The notes beneath the pieces were generated by a model that saw nothing but the letters and a program-made list of their open reading frames with translations, was not told the origin of the DNA and did no database searches. Shown piece by piece: positions 28,623 to 38,411 of a stretch of 64,000 bases of DNA. The stretch lies in the NCBI RefSeq assembly GCF_902506145.1, contig NZ_LR733520.1, positions 188,580 to 252,579 on the forward strand, read 5' to 3'. Position 1 is the first letter of the stretch. Every line of letters starts with the position of its first letter. The position numbers and the translations under genes were made by a program. The stretch comes from Burkholderia sp. 8Y. Its GTDB lineage: Bacteria; Pseudomonadota; Gammaproteobacteria; Burkholderiales; Burkholderiaceae.

Positions 28623-29111
28623 ATGGCGAAGAAAGGCATTGCACCTGCCGTCAACATCGGCATCAACGACAAAGACCGCAAGCGGATCGCCGACGGCCTG
28701 TCCCGGCTGCTCGCGGACACCTACACGCTGTACCTGAAGACGCACAACTTCCACTGGAACGTCACGGGGCCGATGTTCAACACGCTGCACCTGATGTTCG
28801 AGACGCAATACACGGAACTGGCGACGGCGGTCGATTCGATCGCCGAGCGCATTCGCGCGCTGGGGGTGCATGCGCCGGGCAGCTATCGCGAGTTCGCGAA
28901 GCTCTCGTCGATTCCGGAAGCCGAAGGCGTGCCCGAAGCCGAAGACATGATTCGCCAGCTCGTCGAAGGCCAGGAAGCGGTCGTTCGCACGGCGCGCGAG
29001 ATTTTCCCGGCGACGGAAGCCGCCAACGACGAACCGACCGCCGACCTGCTGACGCAGCGCATGCAGACGCACGAAAAGACCGCGTGGATGCTGCGCTCGA
29101 TGCTGGCGTAA
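28623..29111 (+). CDS. dps: Dps family DNA-binding ferritin-like protein
   Basis: 162-aa ferritin-like protein that forms a dodecamer, oxidises Fe(II) with peroxide and stores iron. The inter-subunit ferroxidase residues are present with the E. coli spacing: His44 in [10 protein letters not shown], His56, Glu60, Asp71 and Glu75 in [11 protein letters not shown]. The N-terminus [16 protein letters not shown] is short and mildly basic. The ATG is at 28623 behind a GGAG sequence. It belongs to the peroxide-defence cluster with catalase and ends in a strong terminator. Confidence 0.95.
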   Translation: MAKKGIAPAVNIGINDKDRKRIADGLSRLLADTYTLYLKTHNFHWNVTGPMFNTLHLMFETQYTELATAVDSIAERIRALGVHAPGSYREFAKLSSIPEAEGVPEAEDMIRQLVEGQEAVVRTAREIFPATEAANDEPTADLLTQRMQTHEKTAWMLRSMLA

Positions 29112-29135
29112 AGCGGTTTTCTCCTTCGCTTCGAC

Positions 29136-29165
29136 AACCCGTGCGGCGGTCTGCACGGGTTTTTT
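29136..29165 (+). terminator. Intrinsic terminator after dps
   Basis: AACCCGTGC and GCACGGGTT make a 9-bp stem with an 8-base loop, followed directly by a T-run. It lies 24 bp past the dps stop. Confidence 0.93.
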
Positions 29166-29227
29166 GCTTTTCAAGACCGCGCGAAGGCTGGTCTAAAATA
29201 ACCGATCCCACGCTTCGACCGCTTTCC

Positions 29228-30088
29228 ATGCTCGCCCGTCTTCCGCTCTATATGCGCCTCGTGCGCCTGGACAAGCCCATCGGCAGCCTGCTGCTCTTGT
29301 GGCCGACGCTCAACGCGCTGTGGATCGCCTCCGATGGGCGCCCGTCGCCGATGCTCATTGTCATCTTCGCGATCGGCACGCTGCTGATGCGCTCGGCGGG
29401 CTGCGCGATCAACGATTACGCCGACCGCGACTTCGACCGCTACGTGAAGCGCACCGCCGAGCGGCCGATCACGTCCGGCAAGATCAAGGCGTGGGAAGCG
29501 GTGGCGCTCGCGGCGGCGCTCTCGCTCGCCGCGTTCCTGCTGATCCTGCCGCTCAACACGCGCACGAAGGAACTCTCGGTGTTCGCGCTGTTCGTCGCGG
29601 GCACGTATCCGTTTACCAAGCGATTCTTCGCGATTCCGCAGGCGTATCTGGGCATCGCGTTCGGCTTCGGCATTCCGATGGCCTTTGCCGCCGTGCAGGA
29701 TCACGTGCCGGTGATCGCGTGGATCATGCTCGCGGCCAACGTATTCTGGTCGGTCGCCTACGACACGGAATACGCGATGGTCGATCGCGACGACGACATC
29801 AAGATCGGCATCCGCACATCGGCGCTCACCTTTGGCCGCTACGACGTGCTCGCCGTGATGCTGTGCTACGCGGCGACGCTCGCGGTGTACGCGGGCATTG
29901 GCGTGACGCTTCGCTTCGGCTGGCCGTACTGGCTCGGCTGGCTGGGCGCTGCCGGCTGCGCGGCGTATCACTATCGGCTTATTCGCCACCGCGAGCGCAT
30001 GGCGTGCTTCGCCGCCTTCAAACACAACAACTGGCTGGGCGGCGTGTTATTCGCGGGCATCGCGCTTCAATACGCACTCGCTAACTGA
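29228..30088 (+). CDS. ubiA: 4-hydroxybenzoate polyprenyltransferase
   Basis: 286-aa integral membrane prenyltransferase for ubiquinone synthesis. Both Asp-rich motifs are present: [20 protein letters not shown] (about 63-82) and [17 protein letters not shown] (about 180-196). Eight to nine membrane helices are expected. The start at 29228 gives [20 protein letters not shown], the usual opening. A TAAAAT -10-like box lies about 26 bp upstream. Confidence 0.96.
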   Translation: MLARLPLYMRLVRLDKPIGSLLLLWPTLNALWIASDGRPSPMLIVIFAIGTLLMRSAGCAINDYADRDFDRYVKRTAERPITSGKIKAWEAVALAAALSLAAFLLILPLNTRTKELSVFALFVAGTYPFTKRFFAIPQAYLGIAFGFGIPMAFAAVQDHVPVIAWIMLAANVFWSVAYDTEYAMVDRDDDIKIGIRTSALTFGRYDVLAVMLCYAATLAVYAGIGVTLRFGWPYWLGWLGAAGCAAYHYRLIRHRERMACFAAFKHNNWLGGVLFAGIALQYALAN

Positions 30089-30202
30089 TGCTGCGGGCTT
30101 CGATGACTCGGCGATTTGTGACACTTCGAATGCCCGGTTTCATTGCTTAATGGCTGGGAAGCGGCCAAACTGCGCACCCGCCAATTTTTAAGCGTCTCTG
30201 TA

Positions 30203-31021
30203 ATGCAGCTTCCGCATCGCCCGATCGCTTTCGTGCTCGCCGCTTCGAATCACGGCACGATGATCGTCAATCGACATGACCATCACACCCGGAATAACTT
30301 CTCGTTCGGTGTGGGGCAGCAGATTCTCAGTCACTCGTGTTTCGACGCCGACGAAGTCAGATTCGTGCTCGACGTCCTTTCCATGCGCCGCCGATATTTC
30401 GGAGACGGTGTCTTTGCCATCGACGGAGGCGCGAATATCGGCGTGCATTCGGTGGAATGGGCGCGTCACATGCACGGCTGGGGACGCGTGCTGAGTTTCG
30501 AGGCACAGGAAGTGGTGTATTACGCGCTGGCGGGCAATCTCGCGCTCAACAACTGCCTGAACGCGCGCGCGCGGCTCGCGGCGCTCGGCGAGTCGAGCGG
30601 CGAAATCAGTATTCCTCAACCCGATTATTTTTCGGCGGCGAGCTTCGGCAGTCTCGAACTGCGCGAGCGCGCGACGCCCGAAGCAATCGGACAGACGATC
30701 TCGTACGATCCGGACAAGTGCGTCACGGTGCCGATGGTGAGCATCGACTCATTGACGCTCGAACGTGTCGATCTCATGAAGCTCGACGTGGAAGGCATGG
30801 AACTGGACGTGCTTCAGGGCGCGAGTGAAACGATCAAACGCTGCGCGCCCGTCATGCTGGTCGAAGTGCTCAAGAACGACGAGCAAGTGATCAGGACGTT
30901 CCTCGGCGAACTGGGCTACACCGCGTTCTATTCCATCGGTCCGAACGTGCTCGCGCTCAACGAAAGCGATCCCGTGATCGCGCATATCACGCAGCGCGAC
31001 AACAGGCTTTCGGTCGAATAG
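30203..31021 (+). CDS. FkbM family methyltransferase
   Basis: 272-aa SAM-dependent methyltransferase of the FkbM type. SAM-binding motif AIDGGANIGVHSVEWARHM, then FEAQEVVYYALAGNLALNN, and the late MKLDVEGMELDVLQGA motif are conserved. I chose the ATG at 30203 (MQLPHRPIAFVLAASNHGTM), since the 20-codon extension to a TTG at 30143 lacks a ribosome-binding site and family similarity. It is a monocistronic gene between ubiA and convergent proC. The substrate is unknown; many relatives methylate sugars or lipids. Confidence 0.88.
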   Translation: MQLPHRPIAFVLAASNHGTMIVNRHDHHTRNNFSFGVGQQILSHSCFDADEVRFVLDVLSMRRRYFGDGVFAIDGGANIGVHSVEWARHMHGWGRVLSFEAQEVVYYALAGNLALNNCLNARARLAALGESSGEISIPQPDYFSAASFGSLELRERATPEAIGQTISYDPDKCVTVPMVSIDSLTLERVDLMKLDVEGMELDVLQGASETIKRCAPVMLVEVLKNDEQVIRTFLGELGYTAFYSIGPNVLALNESDPVIAHITQRDNRLSVE

Positions 31022-31060
31022 TCGGCGCGCGCTGCATGACGTTCTGCGTGGCGAAGGCGC

Positions 31061-31873
31061 TCAGGCCGCGCCGAGTTCGTCGCCCATCTCTTTCGCTCGC
31101 GCTTCCGCCGCCAGCGCCCCGCGCACGATCGCTTCCTTCACGCCGTGCGCATCGAAAGACGCGAGCGCAGCCGCCGTCGTGCCGCCCTTCGACGTCACGC
31201 GCTCGCGCAACACGCTCGCGGGTTCGTTCGACTGCGCCGCGAGTTGCGCCGCGCCCGTGAAGGTCGCGACCGCGAGCGCGCGGCCTTGCGCTTCGTCCAT
31301 GCCGAGCGCGCGCGCCGCGTCCTGCATCGCTTCGATGAAATAGAACACGTAAGCCGGACCGCTGCCGGAAATGGCGGTGACGGCGTCGATCTTCGCTTCG
31401 TCGTCGAACCAGACGGTCGTGCCGACGGCTTCGAGCACTTGTGATGCAAGCGCCTTCGCTTCGTCGCTGACGCCCGGCAATGCTGCGAGCCCCGTCACGC
31501 CCATGCCGATGAGCGCGGGCGTGTTCGGCATGGTGCGTACCACTTGCGCGTAGCCGCCGAGCCACCGCGACAGGTCCGCCGCGCGGATGCCCGCCGCGAT
31601 GCTGATGACCGTCTGCCGCGACAGATGCGGCGCGAGCGCCTGTGCGACGCCTTTGAGCACCTGCGGCTTCACGGCGAGCACGATTGCATCGTAGCCAGCG
31701 AGCTTCGCGTCGATGGCCGCGCCGGTGTCGATACCGAATTGTTTCGCGGTGCGCGAGCGCGCTTCGTCGTTGATGTCGATGGCGGTGATATCCGTAGGCG
31801 CGACGCCGCGCTTGATGAGACCGCCGATGAGCGCCGCGGCCATGTTGCCGCCGCCGATGAATGCGATTTTCAT
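31061..31873 (-). CDS. proC: Pyrroline-5-carboxylate reductase
   Basis: 270-aa NAD(P)H enzyme for the last step of proline synthesis. N-terminal Rossmann motif MKIAFIGGGNMAAALIGGL, VLAVKPQ, MPNTPALIGMGVTGL and the C-terminal dimer-domain motif AISGSGPAYVFYFIEAM are present, as is VTSKGGTTAAAL. It lies 13 bp downstream of yggS, a common pairing in bacteria. Confidence 0.97.
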   Translation of the reverse strand: MKIAFIGGGNMAAALIGGLIKRGVAPTDITAIDINDEARSRTAKQFGIDTGAAIDAKLAGYDAIVLAVKPQVLKGVAQALAPHLSRQTVISIAAGIRAADLSRWLGGYAQVVRTMPNTPALIGMGVTGLAALPGVSDEAKALASQVLEAVGTTVWFDDEAKIDAVTAISGSGPAYVFYFIEAMQDAARALGMDEAQGRALAVATFTGAAQLAAQSNEPASVLRERVTSKGGTTAAALASFDAHGVKEAIVRGALAAEARAKEMGDELGAA

Positions 31874-31886
31874 AGTGAGTGATGAG

Positions 31887-32582
31887 TCAGTGGGTGTAAG
31901 TGCGCTTGCCGAAGATCGCCGTGCCGATGCGCAAAAGCGTCGCGCCTTCGAGCACGGCGGCTTCGAGGTCGGCGGACATGCCCATCGAGAGCGTGTCGAT
32001 ATCGAGGCCGTCGGCGCGCAACGCATCCATCAATTCGCGAAGGCGCGCGTGCGGCGCGCGCTGGGCGTCAAGCGTGCCGGCGGGCTCGGGAATCGACATC
32101 AGGCCGCGCAGACGCAGGCCGGGCAGGGCCGCGACCGCATGCGCGAGCGCCGCCGCGTCGTGCGGCTCGACGCCGCTTTTGGACGCCTCGCCGCTCATGT
32201 TGACCTGCACGCAGACGTTGAGCGGACGCGCGCCTTCGGGACGCTGCGCCGACAGTCGCTCCGCGATCTTCAGCCGGTCGATGGAATGCACCCAGTCGAA
32301 CTGTTCGGCGACGAGCTTCGTCTTGTTCGATTGCAGCGGCCCGATGAAATGCCATTCGATCTGGCTGCGCAAGTCGGCGAGCGCGGCGATCTTCGCGATG
32401 CCTTCCTGCACGTAATTTTCGCCGAACGCGCGCTGGCCGGCCTCGAAGGCGGCGCGCACGTCGTCGGCGGGGAAGGTCTTGGATACGGCGAGCAGTTTCA
32501 CGGACGCCAGATCGCGCGAGGCGCTTTGTGCCGCTTGCGCGATCCGTTGGCGGACTTCTTCCAGATGTTGAGCGATGGACAT
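31887..32582 (-). CDS. yggS: PLP homeostasis protein (YggS/PROSC family)
   Basis: 231-aa single-domain TIM-barrel protein that binds pyridoxal 5'-phosphate and buffers its supply. The PLP lysine is in LLAVSKTFPADDVRAA (Lys36). FGENYVQEG, EWHFIGPLQSNKTK, the phosphate-binding LRGLMSIPEP segment and LSMGMSADLEAAV are conserved. First gene of the yggS-proC pair. Confidence 0.96.
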   Translation of the reverse strand: MSIAQHLEEVRQRIAQAAQSASRDLASVKLLAVSKTFPADDVRAAFEAGQRAFGENYVQEGIAKIAALADLRSQIEWHFIGPLQSNKTKLVAEQFDWVHSIDRLKIAERLSAQRPEGARPLNVCVQVNMSGEASKSGVEPHDAAALAHAVAALPGLRLRGLMSIPEPAGTLDAQRAPHARLRELMDALRADGLDIDTLSMGMSADLEAAVLEGATLLRIGTAIFGKRTYTH

Positions 32583-32627
32583 GCGTAAGCGACATTCGAG
32601 GCGGATCGGGCCATTATACGAATCCGC

Positions 32628-33854
32628 CTAGCCGTACAGCAGATGCTCCAGAAGTTGAATCCAGTGCGTCACCGGCGTCGATGTCCCACTCTGCAAATGC
32701 GCGATGCAGCCGACGTTCGCGGACACGATCATCTGCGGCTCGGTCTTCTCCAGCCGGTCGAGCTTCTGATTGCGCAGCGCGTAAGACATCTTCGGCTGCA
32801 AAACCGAATACGTCCCTGCCGATCCGCAGCAAATGTGCGCGTCGGCGGGCAGGCGCACTTCGAGACCGAGCGCGGTCAGAAGCTGCTCGACGCGCCCGCG
32901 AATCTGCTGCCCGTGCTGCAACGTGCACGGCGGATGAAACGCGACCGTATGCACCGCGCGCCGCCGCGCGAGCGCGACGAGTTCTTCCTCGAACGCCGGC
33001 AGGATTTCGGCGAGATCGCGCGTCAGATCGACGATGCGCCGCGCCTTGTCCGCGTACTTCGGATCGTTGCGCAGCAGGTGCGCGTACTCCTTGACCGTCG
33101 CGCCGCAGCCCGACGCGTTCATCACGATCGCCTCGACGCCGCTTTCGACATACGGCCACCATGCGTCGATGTTGTTGCGCACGTCATCGAGGGCGTCGTC
33201 GTTGTAACCGAGATGCAGGCGGATCGCGCCGCAGCAGCCCGCACTCGGCGCGGTCACGATCTCGATGCCGAGCGCGTCGAACACGCGCGCCGTCGCCGTG
33301 TTGACGTTCGGCATCATCGCGGGCTGCACGCAGCCGGCGAGCATGAGCATCTTGCGCGCGTGCTTGCGCGTGGGCGGCGCGAGCGGCTTTTCGGGCACCG
33401 GAATCTTGGCGCGCAGCTTGCGCGGAAGAATGCCGCGCACTTGCTGCCCGAGCTTCATCGCGGGCGTGAAGAGCGTGCTGTTCGGCAGGAAGCTCGCAAG
33501 AAAGCGGCGCTGGATACGCTGGCGCATCGGCCGCTCGACTTTCTGTTCGACGACCTTGCGCCCGATCTCGACGAGCTTGCCGTACTGCACGCCGGAGGGG
33601 CACGTCGTCTCGCAGTTGCGGCACGTGAGGCACCGGTCCAGATGCGTCTGCGTGCTGCGCGTGGGGGGCGCGCCCTCGAACATCTGCTTCATCAGATAGA
33701 TGCGTCCGCGCGGCCCGTCGAGTTCGTCGCCGAGCAACTGATACGTCGGGCAGGTCGCCGTGCAGAAGCCGCAGTGGACGCACTTGCGCAGAATCGCGTC
33801 GGCTTCGTCGCCATCGGCGGTACCGCGTATGAAATCGGCGAGATTGGTTTGCAT
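32628..33854 (-). CDS. glcF: Glycolate oxidase iron-sulfur subunit
   Basis: 408-aa subunit carrying electrons from GlcDE. Two [4Fe-4S] ferredoxin motifs, CVHCGFCTATCP (about 25-36) and CLTCRNCETTCP (about 75-86), are followed by two CCG-type cysteine-rich domains (PSAGCCGAIRLHLGY and ADAHICCGSAGTYSVL). It is the last gene of the leftward glcD-glcE-glcF cluster, 19 bp after glcE. Confidence 0.96.
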   Translation of the reverse strand: MQTNLADFIRGTADGDEADAILRKCVHCGFCTATCPTYQLLGDELDGPRGRIYLMKQMFEGAPPTRSTQTHLDRCLTCRNCETTCPSGVQYGKLVEIGRKVVEQKVERPMRQRIQRRFLASFLPNSTLFTPAMKLGQQVRGILPRKLRAKIPVPEKPLAPPTRKHARKMLMLAGCVQPAMMPNVNTATARVFDALGIEIVTAPSAGCCGAIRLHLGYNDDALDDVRNNIDAWWPYVESGVEAIVMNASGCGATVKEYAHLLRNDPKYADKARRIVDLTRDLAEILPAFEEELVALARRRAVHTVAFHPPCTLQHGQQIRGRVEQLLTALGLEVRLPADAHICCGSAGTYSVLQPKMSYALRNQKLDRLEKTEPQMIVSANVGCIAHLQSGTSTPVTHWIQLLEHLLYG

Positions 33855-33873
33855 GGCGCGTTGCTCGGTTCGG

Positions 33874-34962
33874 CTAGAAATCGGGATAAAGCCGTGCGCG
33901 GTTGAAGATGCGCGCCGGATCGAACGCGGCCTTCAACCCGCGATGAATCTTCATGAGCGGCGCGGGCAGCGGCGTGAACACGCCCGCGTTGCGGTCGTAG
34001 GCGGAGCCCGCGCGAAAGATCGTCGCGTGGCCGCCGGCCTGCTTCGCGCTGATGCGCACCGTCTGCGGATCGGTGTCGGTGATCCACCAGCGTTGTGCGC
34101 CGCCCCATTCCATGAGCTGCGCGCCCGGGAGATGCAGCGGCTCCGCAATCGATGGCAGCGCGAGCCGCCAGAGCGCCGAGCGCGGTTCGATGACCGCGAA
34201 GAACGGGTCCGTCTGTTCGCGCAGGCCGATCCAGAAGCGGTCGGCTTCGACCGCATCCACCACTTCGCCGCCGAGCGTATTGCGCGCGGTCTTGACGGCC
34301 GCTTCGGCGCCCGCGAGACGCAGCGCCAGCGTGCCGTCGCGCCACGCGCTGCCGCTGATCGGCAACGGATGGCCGCCCCATTCGTTGAGCTTGCGCACGC
34401 CGTCGGTGGCGTGCATGTCGAACTTGAGCGTGGCTTCGGCGACCGGGCGCGGCAGCACCTTCACCGACAATTCCAGAATGAGCCCCAGCGTGCCGAGCGA
34501 TCCCGCGAGGAGCCGCGAGACGTCGTAGCCCGCGACGTTCTTCACCACTTGCCCGCCGAAGTGGAGCACTTGCCCGCGCCCGTTCATCACGACCGCACCG
34601 AGCACGAAGTCGCGCGGCGCGCCGGTCCACGCGCGGCGCGGTCCGGCGAGACCTGCCGCGATGCAGCCGCCAAGCGTCGCATTGCGGCCGAAGTGGGGAG
34701 GCTCGAAGGGCAGCATCTGGCCATGTTCTCTCAACGCAGCCTCGATTTCAGCAAGAGGCGTTCCGCTTTTCGCGGTAATGACCAGTTCCGCCGGATCGTA
34801 CGAAATGATCCCGCGGTAGGCGCGCGTGTCGAGTATGTCTCCCTGGAGCGTCTGGCCGTACCAGTCTTTCGTGCCGCCGCCGCGAATGCGCAGCGGCGCG
34901 CCGGTCTCGCTGGCCCGGGCGATCCGCTCCGACCAGGCGGCGACGATGTCGTCCTGTTCCAT
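33874..34962 (-). CDS. glcE: Glycolate oxidase subunit GlcE
   Basis: 362-aa FAD-binding subunit with the short PCMH-type fold (IRGGGTKDWYG, TLGGCIAAGLAGPRRAWTGAPRDFVLG, NVAGYDVSRLLAGSLGTLGLI). It lacks the full substrate domain of GlcD, as usual for GlcE. It is 132 bp downstream of glcD. The gap has no gene. Confidence 0.95.
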   Translation of the reverse strand: MEQDDIVAAWSERIARASETGAPLRIRGGGTKDWYGQTLQGDILDTRAYRGIISYDPAELVITAKSGTPLAEIEAALREHGQMLPFEPPHFGRNATLGGCIAAGLAGPRRAWTGAPRDFVLGAVVMNGRGQVLHFGGQVVKNVAGYDVSRLLAGSLGTLGLILELSVKVLPRPVAEATLKFDMHATDGVRKLNEWGGHPLPISGSAWRDGTLALRLAGAEAAVKTARNTLGGEVVDAVEADRFWIGLREQTDPFFAVIEPRSALWRLALPSIAEPLHLPGAQLMEWGGAQRWWITDTDPQTVRISAKQAGGHATIFRAGSAYDRNAGVFTPLPAPLMKIHRGLKAAFDPARIFNRARLYPDF

Positions 34963-35094
34963 GGTGTCCCGCTCTTGTATTCGGCTTTTCGTATGGCTTG
35001 CGCTACGCCTGTCCGGTCGATTGTACCGGCCGCTTAACCCAGCCGTACCCGGACAAACGTGGATAGCGCAACGCGCCGCGAACGCGGCGGCCGG

Positions 35095-36657
35095 TCAGAA
35101 GCGCGGCAGTTCGGGATGCGGCAGGAGGCCCCCGCGAATGTGCATCTTGCCGTACTCCGCGCAGCGGGCGCGCGTGGGAATGCCCTTGTCCGGATTGAGC
35201 AGGCCGGGCGGATCGAACGCGCGTTTGACTGCATGAAACGCGTCGCGCTCTTCGGGCGAAAACTGCACGCACATCGAATTGATCTTCTCGATGCCCACGC
35301 CATGCTCGCCCGTCACCGTGCCGCCCAGTTCTACGCACGTTTCCAGAATGTCGGAGCCGAACGCTTCGGCGCGATGCCATTCGTCGAGATCGTTGCCGTT
35401 GAAGAGAATCAGCGGATGCATGTTGCCGTCGCCCGCATGGAACACGTTGATGCAGCGAAGCGCGTACTTCTTCTCCATCTCTTCGATGCGCGCGAGCAGC
35501 GGCCCGATGGCGCGGCGCGGCACCGTGCCGTCCATGCAGTAGTAGTCGGGCGAAATGCGGCCCGCCGCCGGAAACGCGTTCTTGCGGCCGGACCAGAACT
35601 TGAGCCGCTCGGATTCCGAGCGCGAAATCTGGATGCGCGTCGCGCCGTGCTCACGCAGCACGGCGGTCATGCGGACGATTTCCTCGGCGACTTCATCGTA
35701 CGTGCCGTCGGATTCGCACAAGAGAATCGCGGCCGCGTCGAGGTCGTAGCCCGCGTTGACGAATTCTTCGACGGCGCGCGTCGCGGGCTTGTCCATCATT
35801 TCGAGGCCGGCCGGGATAATGCCCGCCGCGATGATCGCCGCGACTGCGTTGCCGCCGCTCACCACGTCGTCGAAGCTCGCCATGATGACTTGCGCGGTCT
35901 GCGGCTTCGGAATCAGCTTGACGGTGACTTCGGTGACGACGGCGAACATGCCCTCGCTGCCGATCAGCACCGCGAGCAAGTCGAGCCCCGGCGCATCCGG
36001 CGCGAGCGAGCCGAATTCCACGATGTCGCCTTCCATCGTCACCGCGCGCACGCGCAGCACGTTATGCACGGTGAGGCCATATTTCAGGCAGTGCACGCCG
36101 CCCGAATTCTCGGAGACGTTGCCGCCGATGGTGCACGCGATCTGCGACGACGGGTCAGGCGCGTAGTAGAGCCCATAAGGCGCGGCGGCTTCCGAGATGG
36201 CGAGATTGCGCACGCCGGGCTGCACGGTGGCCGTGCGCGCGTACGAATCCACCTCGATGATCCGCCGGAAGCGCGCGAGCGACAGCACGATGCCGTTGCG
36301 GATCGGCATCGCGCCGCCGGACAGCCCAGTGCCGGCGCCGCGCGGCACGATCGGCACGCCGAGCCGCGCGCAGATCTGCACGACGCGCTGCACCTGCGCT
36401 TCGGTTTCGGGCAGCACGACCGCGAGCGGCAGACGCCGGTAGGCGGAGAGCCCGTCGCATTCGTAGACGGACGTGTCCTCGTCGCGAAACAGCAGGCAAT
36501 GCGTGGGCAGCACGGCCATCAGCGCCTGCACGACTTCGCGCTGACGCTCGGCGAGTTGCGCTTCCGTGAGCGCGGGCGCGTCCTCGTGCGGCAGATTCGG
36601 CGAAATATCCGGCCCGGCGGCGGAAAACTCGGGCTTGAGTTCGTCGGGTGCGTTCAT
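35095..36657 (-). CDS. glcD: Glycolate oxidase subunit GlcD
   Basis: 520-aa FAD-linked subunit that oxidises glycolate to glyoxylate. FAD-binding motifs VPRGAGTGLSGGAMPI, IACTIGGNVSENSGGVHCLKYG and LIGSEGMFAVVTEV; C-terminal HAGDGNMHPLILF and GTVTGEHGVGIEKI. I placed the start at the ATG at 36657, which has a GGGAGGAG ribosome-binding site; the frame is open further upstream but without conserved content. First gene of the glcDEF cluster, 122 bp after the paralogous oxidase gene. Confidence 0.95.
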   Translation of the reverse strand: MNAPDELKPEFSAAGPDISPNLPHEDAPALTEAQLAERQREVVQALMAVLPTHCLLFRDEDTSVYECDGLSAYRRLPLAVVLPETEAQVQRVVQICARLGVPIVPRGAGTGLSGGAMPIRNGIVLSLARFRRIIEVDSYARTATVQPGVRNLAISEAAAPYGLYYAPDPSSQIACTIGGNVSENSGGVHCLKYGLTVHNVLRVRAVTMEGDIVEFGSLAPDAPGLDLLAVLIGSEGMFAVVTEVTVKLIPKPQTAQVIMASFDDVVSGGNAVAAIIAAGIIPAGLEMMDKPATRAVEEFVNAGYDLDAAAILLCESDGTYDEVAEEIVRMTAVLREHGATRIQISRSESERLKFWSGRKNAFPAAGRISPDYYCMDGTVPRRAIGPLLARIEEMEKKYALRCINVFHAGDGNMHPLILFNGNDLDEWHRAEAFGSDILETCVELGGTVTGEHGVGIEKINSMCVQFSPEERDAFHAVKRAFDPPGLLNPDKGIPTRARCAEYGKMHIRGGLLPHPELPRF

Positions 36658-36779
36658 GTCTCCTCCCGGCGCCTGAACATGACGGCGCGTATTCGATGAA
36701 TGTCTCTGACGCGGCGACACCCCATGTTGCGCGCTCGTGGCTTCTTCGTCCACCGGGCGCGGCGGGTGCGCCGGTTCAT

Positions 36780-38195
36780 TTACCGCGTGAACGCGAAGAT
36801 CTTGCCCGGATTCATCAGGTTCTTCGGATCGAGCGCGTGCTTGATGGCGCGCATCACGTCGATGCCGTCCTCGCCGTGCTCATCGAGCATGAAATCCATC
36901 TTGTGCAGCCCGACGCCGTGCTCGCCCGTGCACGTCCCGCCGACTTCCAGCGCGCGCTCGACGATGCGCCGGTTCAGGCGCTCCGCCTCTTCGCGTTCCT
37001 CCGGTTTCGCGGGATCGAGCAGCATGGCGACATGGAAGTTGCCGTCGCCGACATGCCCGACGATCGGGCAGGGCAGCGACGAGCCGCGCAGATCCTTCTC
37101 CGTCTCTTCGACACACTCGGCCAGACGCGAGATCGGCACGCAGACATCGGTCGTCACGGCGCGGCAGCCGGGCTTCAGTTGCAGCATCGCGAAATACGCG
37201 TTGTGGCGCGCGGTCCACAGGCGGCTGCGGTCTTCCGGACGCGTCGCCCATTCGAAGTCCGTGCCGTGGTTCTCCGCGGTGATGTCCTGCACGGTCTGCG
37301 CCTGTTCCTTCACGCCCGCCTCGGTGCCGTGGAATTCGAAGAACAGCATCGGCGATTCGCGCAATGTCAGGTTCGAATGGCGATTGATTGCGCGCACCGC
37401 GAGCGTATCGACGAATTCGACGCGCGCAATCGGCACGCCCATCTGAATCGTTTCGATGACGGCGCGCACGGCGTCGCCCATCGACGGAAACGCGCAGACG
37501 GCCGCCGAAATCGCTTCGGGCTGCGGATAGAGCCGCACCGTGATTTCCGTGATGACGCCGAGCGTGCCTTCGGAGCCGACGAAAAGCCGCGTCAGGTCGT
37601 AACCGGCCGACGACTTGCGCGCGCGCGTGCCGGTCTTGATGACGCGGCCATCGGCCAGCACGACGGTGAGCGCGAGGACGTTTTCGCGCATCGAGCCGTA
37701 GCGCACGGCGTTGGTGCCCGAGGCGCGCGTCGCCGACATGCCGCCGATGCTGGCGTCCGCGCCGGGATCGATCGGAAAGAAGAGGCCCGTGTCCTTCAGT
37801 GCTTCGTTCAACTGTTTGCGCGAAATGCCGGGCTGGACGGTGGCGGTCAGGTCTTCGGCGTTGATCGAGACGACGCTGTTCATCTCCGAAAGATCGATGG
37901 ACACGCCGCCTTGCACCGCAAGCAGATGCCCTTCGAGCGACGATCCGTTGCCGTAGGGGATGATCGGCACGTCGTGCTCGGCGCACAGCCTGACGATGGC
38001 CTGCACGTCTTCGGTGCTGCGCGCGAAGACGACGGCGTCGGGCAATTGCGGATCGAACGGCGATTCGTCGCGGCCGTGATGTTCGCGCACGGCCTGGCTC
38101 GTGCTGACGCGGTCGGCGAACGCGTGCTTGAGCGCGTCGAGCAGGGCGGCGGGAAACGGCCGGCGGATGGCATTCGGCAAGGCGGGGTGGTTCAC
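36780..38195 (-). CDS. FAD-binding oxidase, D-lactate dehydrogenase-like
   Basis: 471-aa paralogue of GlcD in the FAD-binding oxidase/transferase type 4 family. It has IIPYGNGSSLEGHLLAVQGG, GADASIGGMSATRASGTNAV, GYDLTRLFVGSEGTLGVI, GHVGDGNFHVAML and GTCTGEHGVGLHKMDFM. Its pattern resembles D-lactate dehydrogenase (cytochrome) of the LDHD type. I chose the GTG at 38195 with a GGAG ribosome-binding site; an ATG at 38258 would add about 21 unconserved residues. Co-oriented with glcDEF and possibly cotranscribed. The substrate (D-lactate or another 2-hydroxyacid) is inferred. Confidence 0.85.
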   Translation of the reverse strand: MNHPALPNAIRRPFPAALLDALKHAFADRVSTSQAVREHHGRDESPFDPQLPDAVVFARSTEDVQAIVRLCAEHDVPIIPYGNGSSLEGHLLAVQGGVSIDLSEMNSVVSINAEDLTATVQPGISRKQLNEALKDTGLFFPIDPGADASIGGMSATRASGTNAVRYGSMRENVLALTVVLADGRVIKTGTRARKSSAGYDLTRLFVGSEGTLGVITEITVRLYPQPEAISAAVCAFPSMGDAVRAVIETIQMGVPIARVEFVDTLAVRAINRHSNLTLRESPMLFFEFHGTEAGVKEQAQTVQDITAENHGTDFEWATRPEDRSRLWTARHNAYFAMLQLKPGCRAVTTDVCVPISRLAECVEETEKDLRGSSLPCPIVGHVGDGNFHVAMLLDPAKPEEREEAERLNRRIVERALEVGGTCTGEHGVGLHKMDFMLDEHGEDGIDVMRAIKHALDPKNLMNPGKIFAFTR

Positions 38196-38411
38196 GGGCG
38201 TCTCCGGCGAGATTCTTGTGTTGTGTTCTGGCTTCGGGCCGCGCCGGGCGGGCAGCATGGCGGGGCGGCGGGGCGCCGAAAGGGCTGTCTCATTTTACGC
38301 GCTGGACGGGCTTGCCGCGCGGGGGCGGGGTTAATAGGGAGGGCGCGGAGCCGCTGCCTATAATGCTTCGACGGCTTTTCGGCGCATTTCTCGAATGACA
38401 AAGGAGCAGTG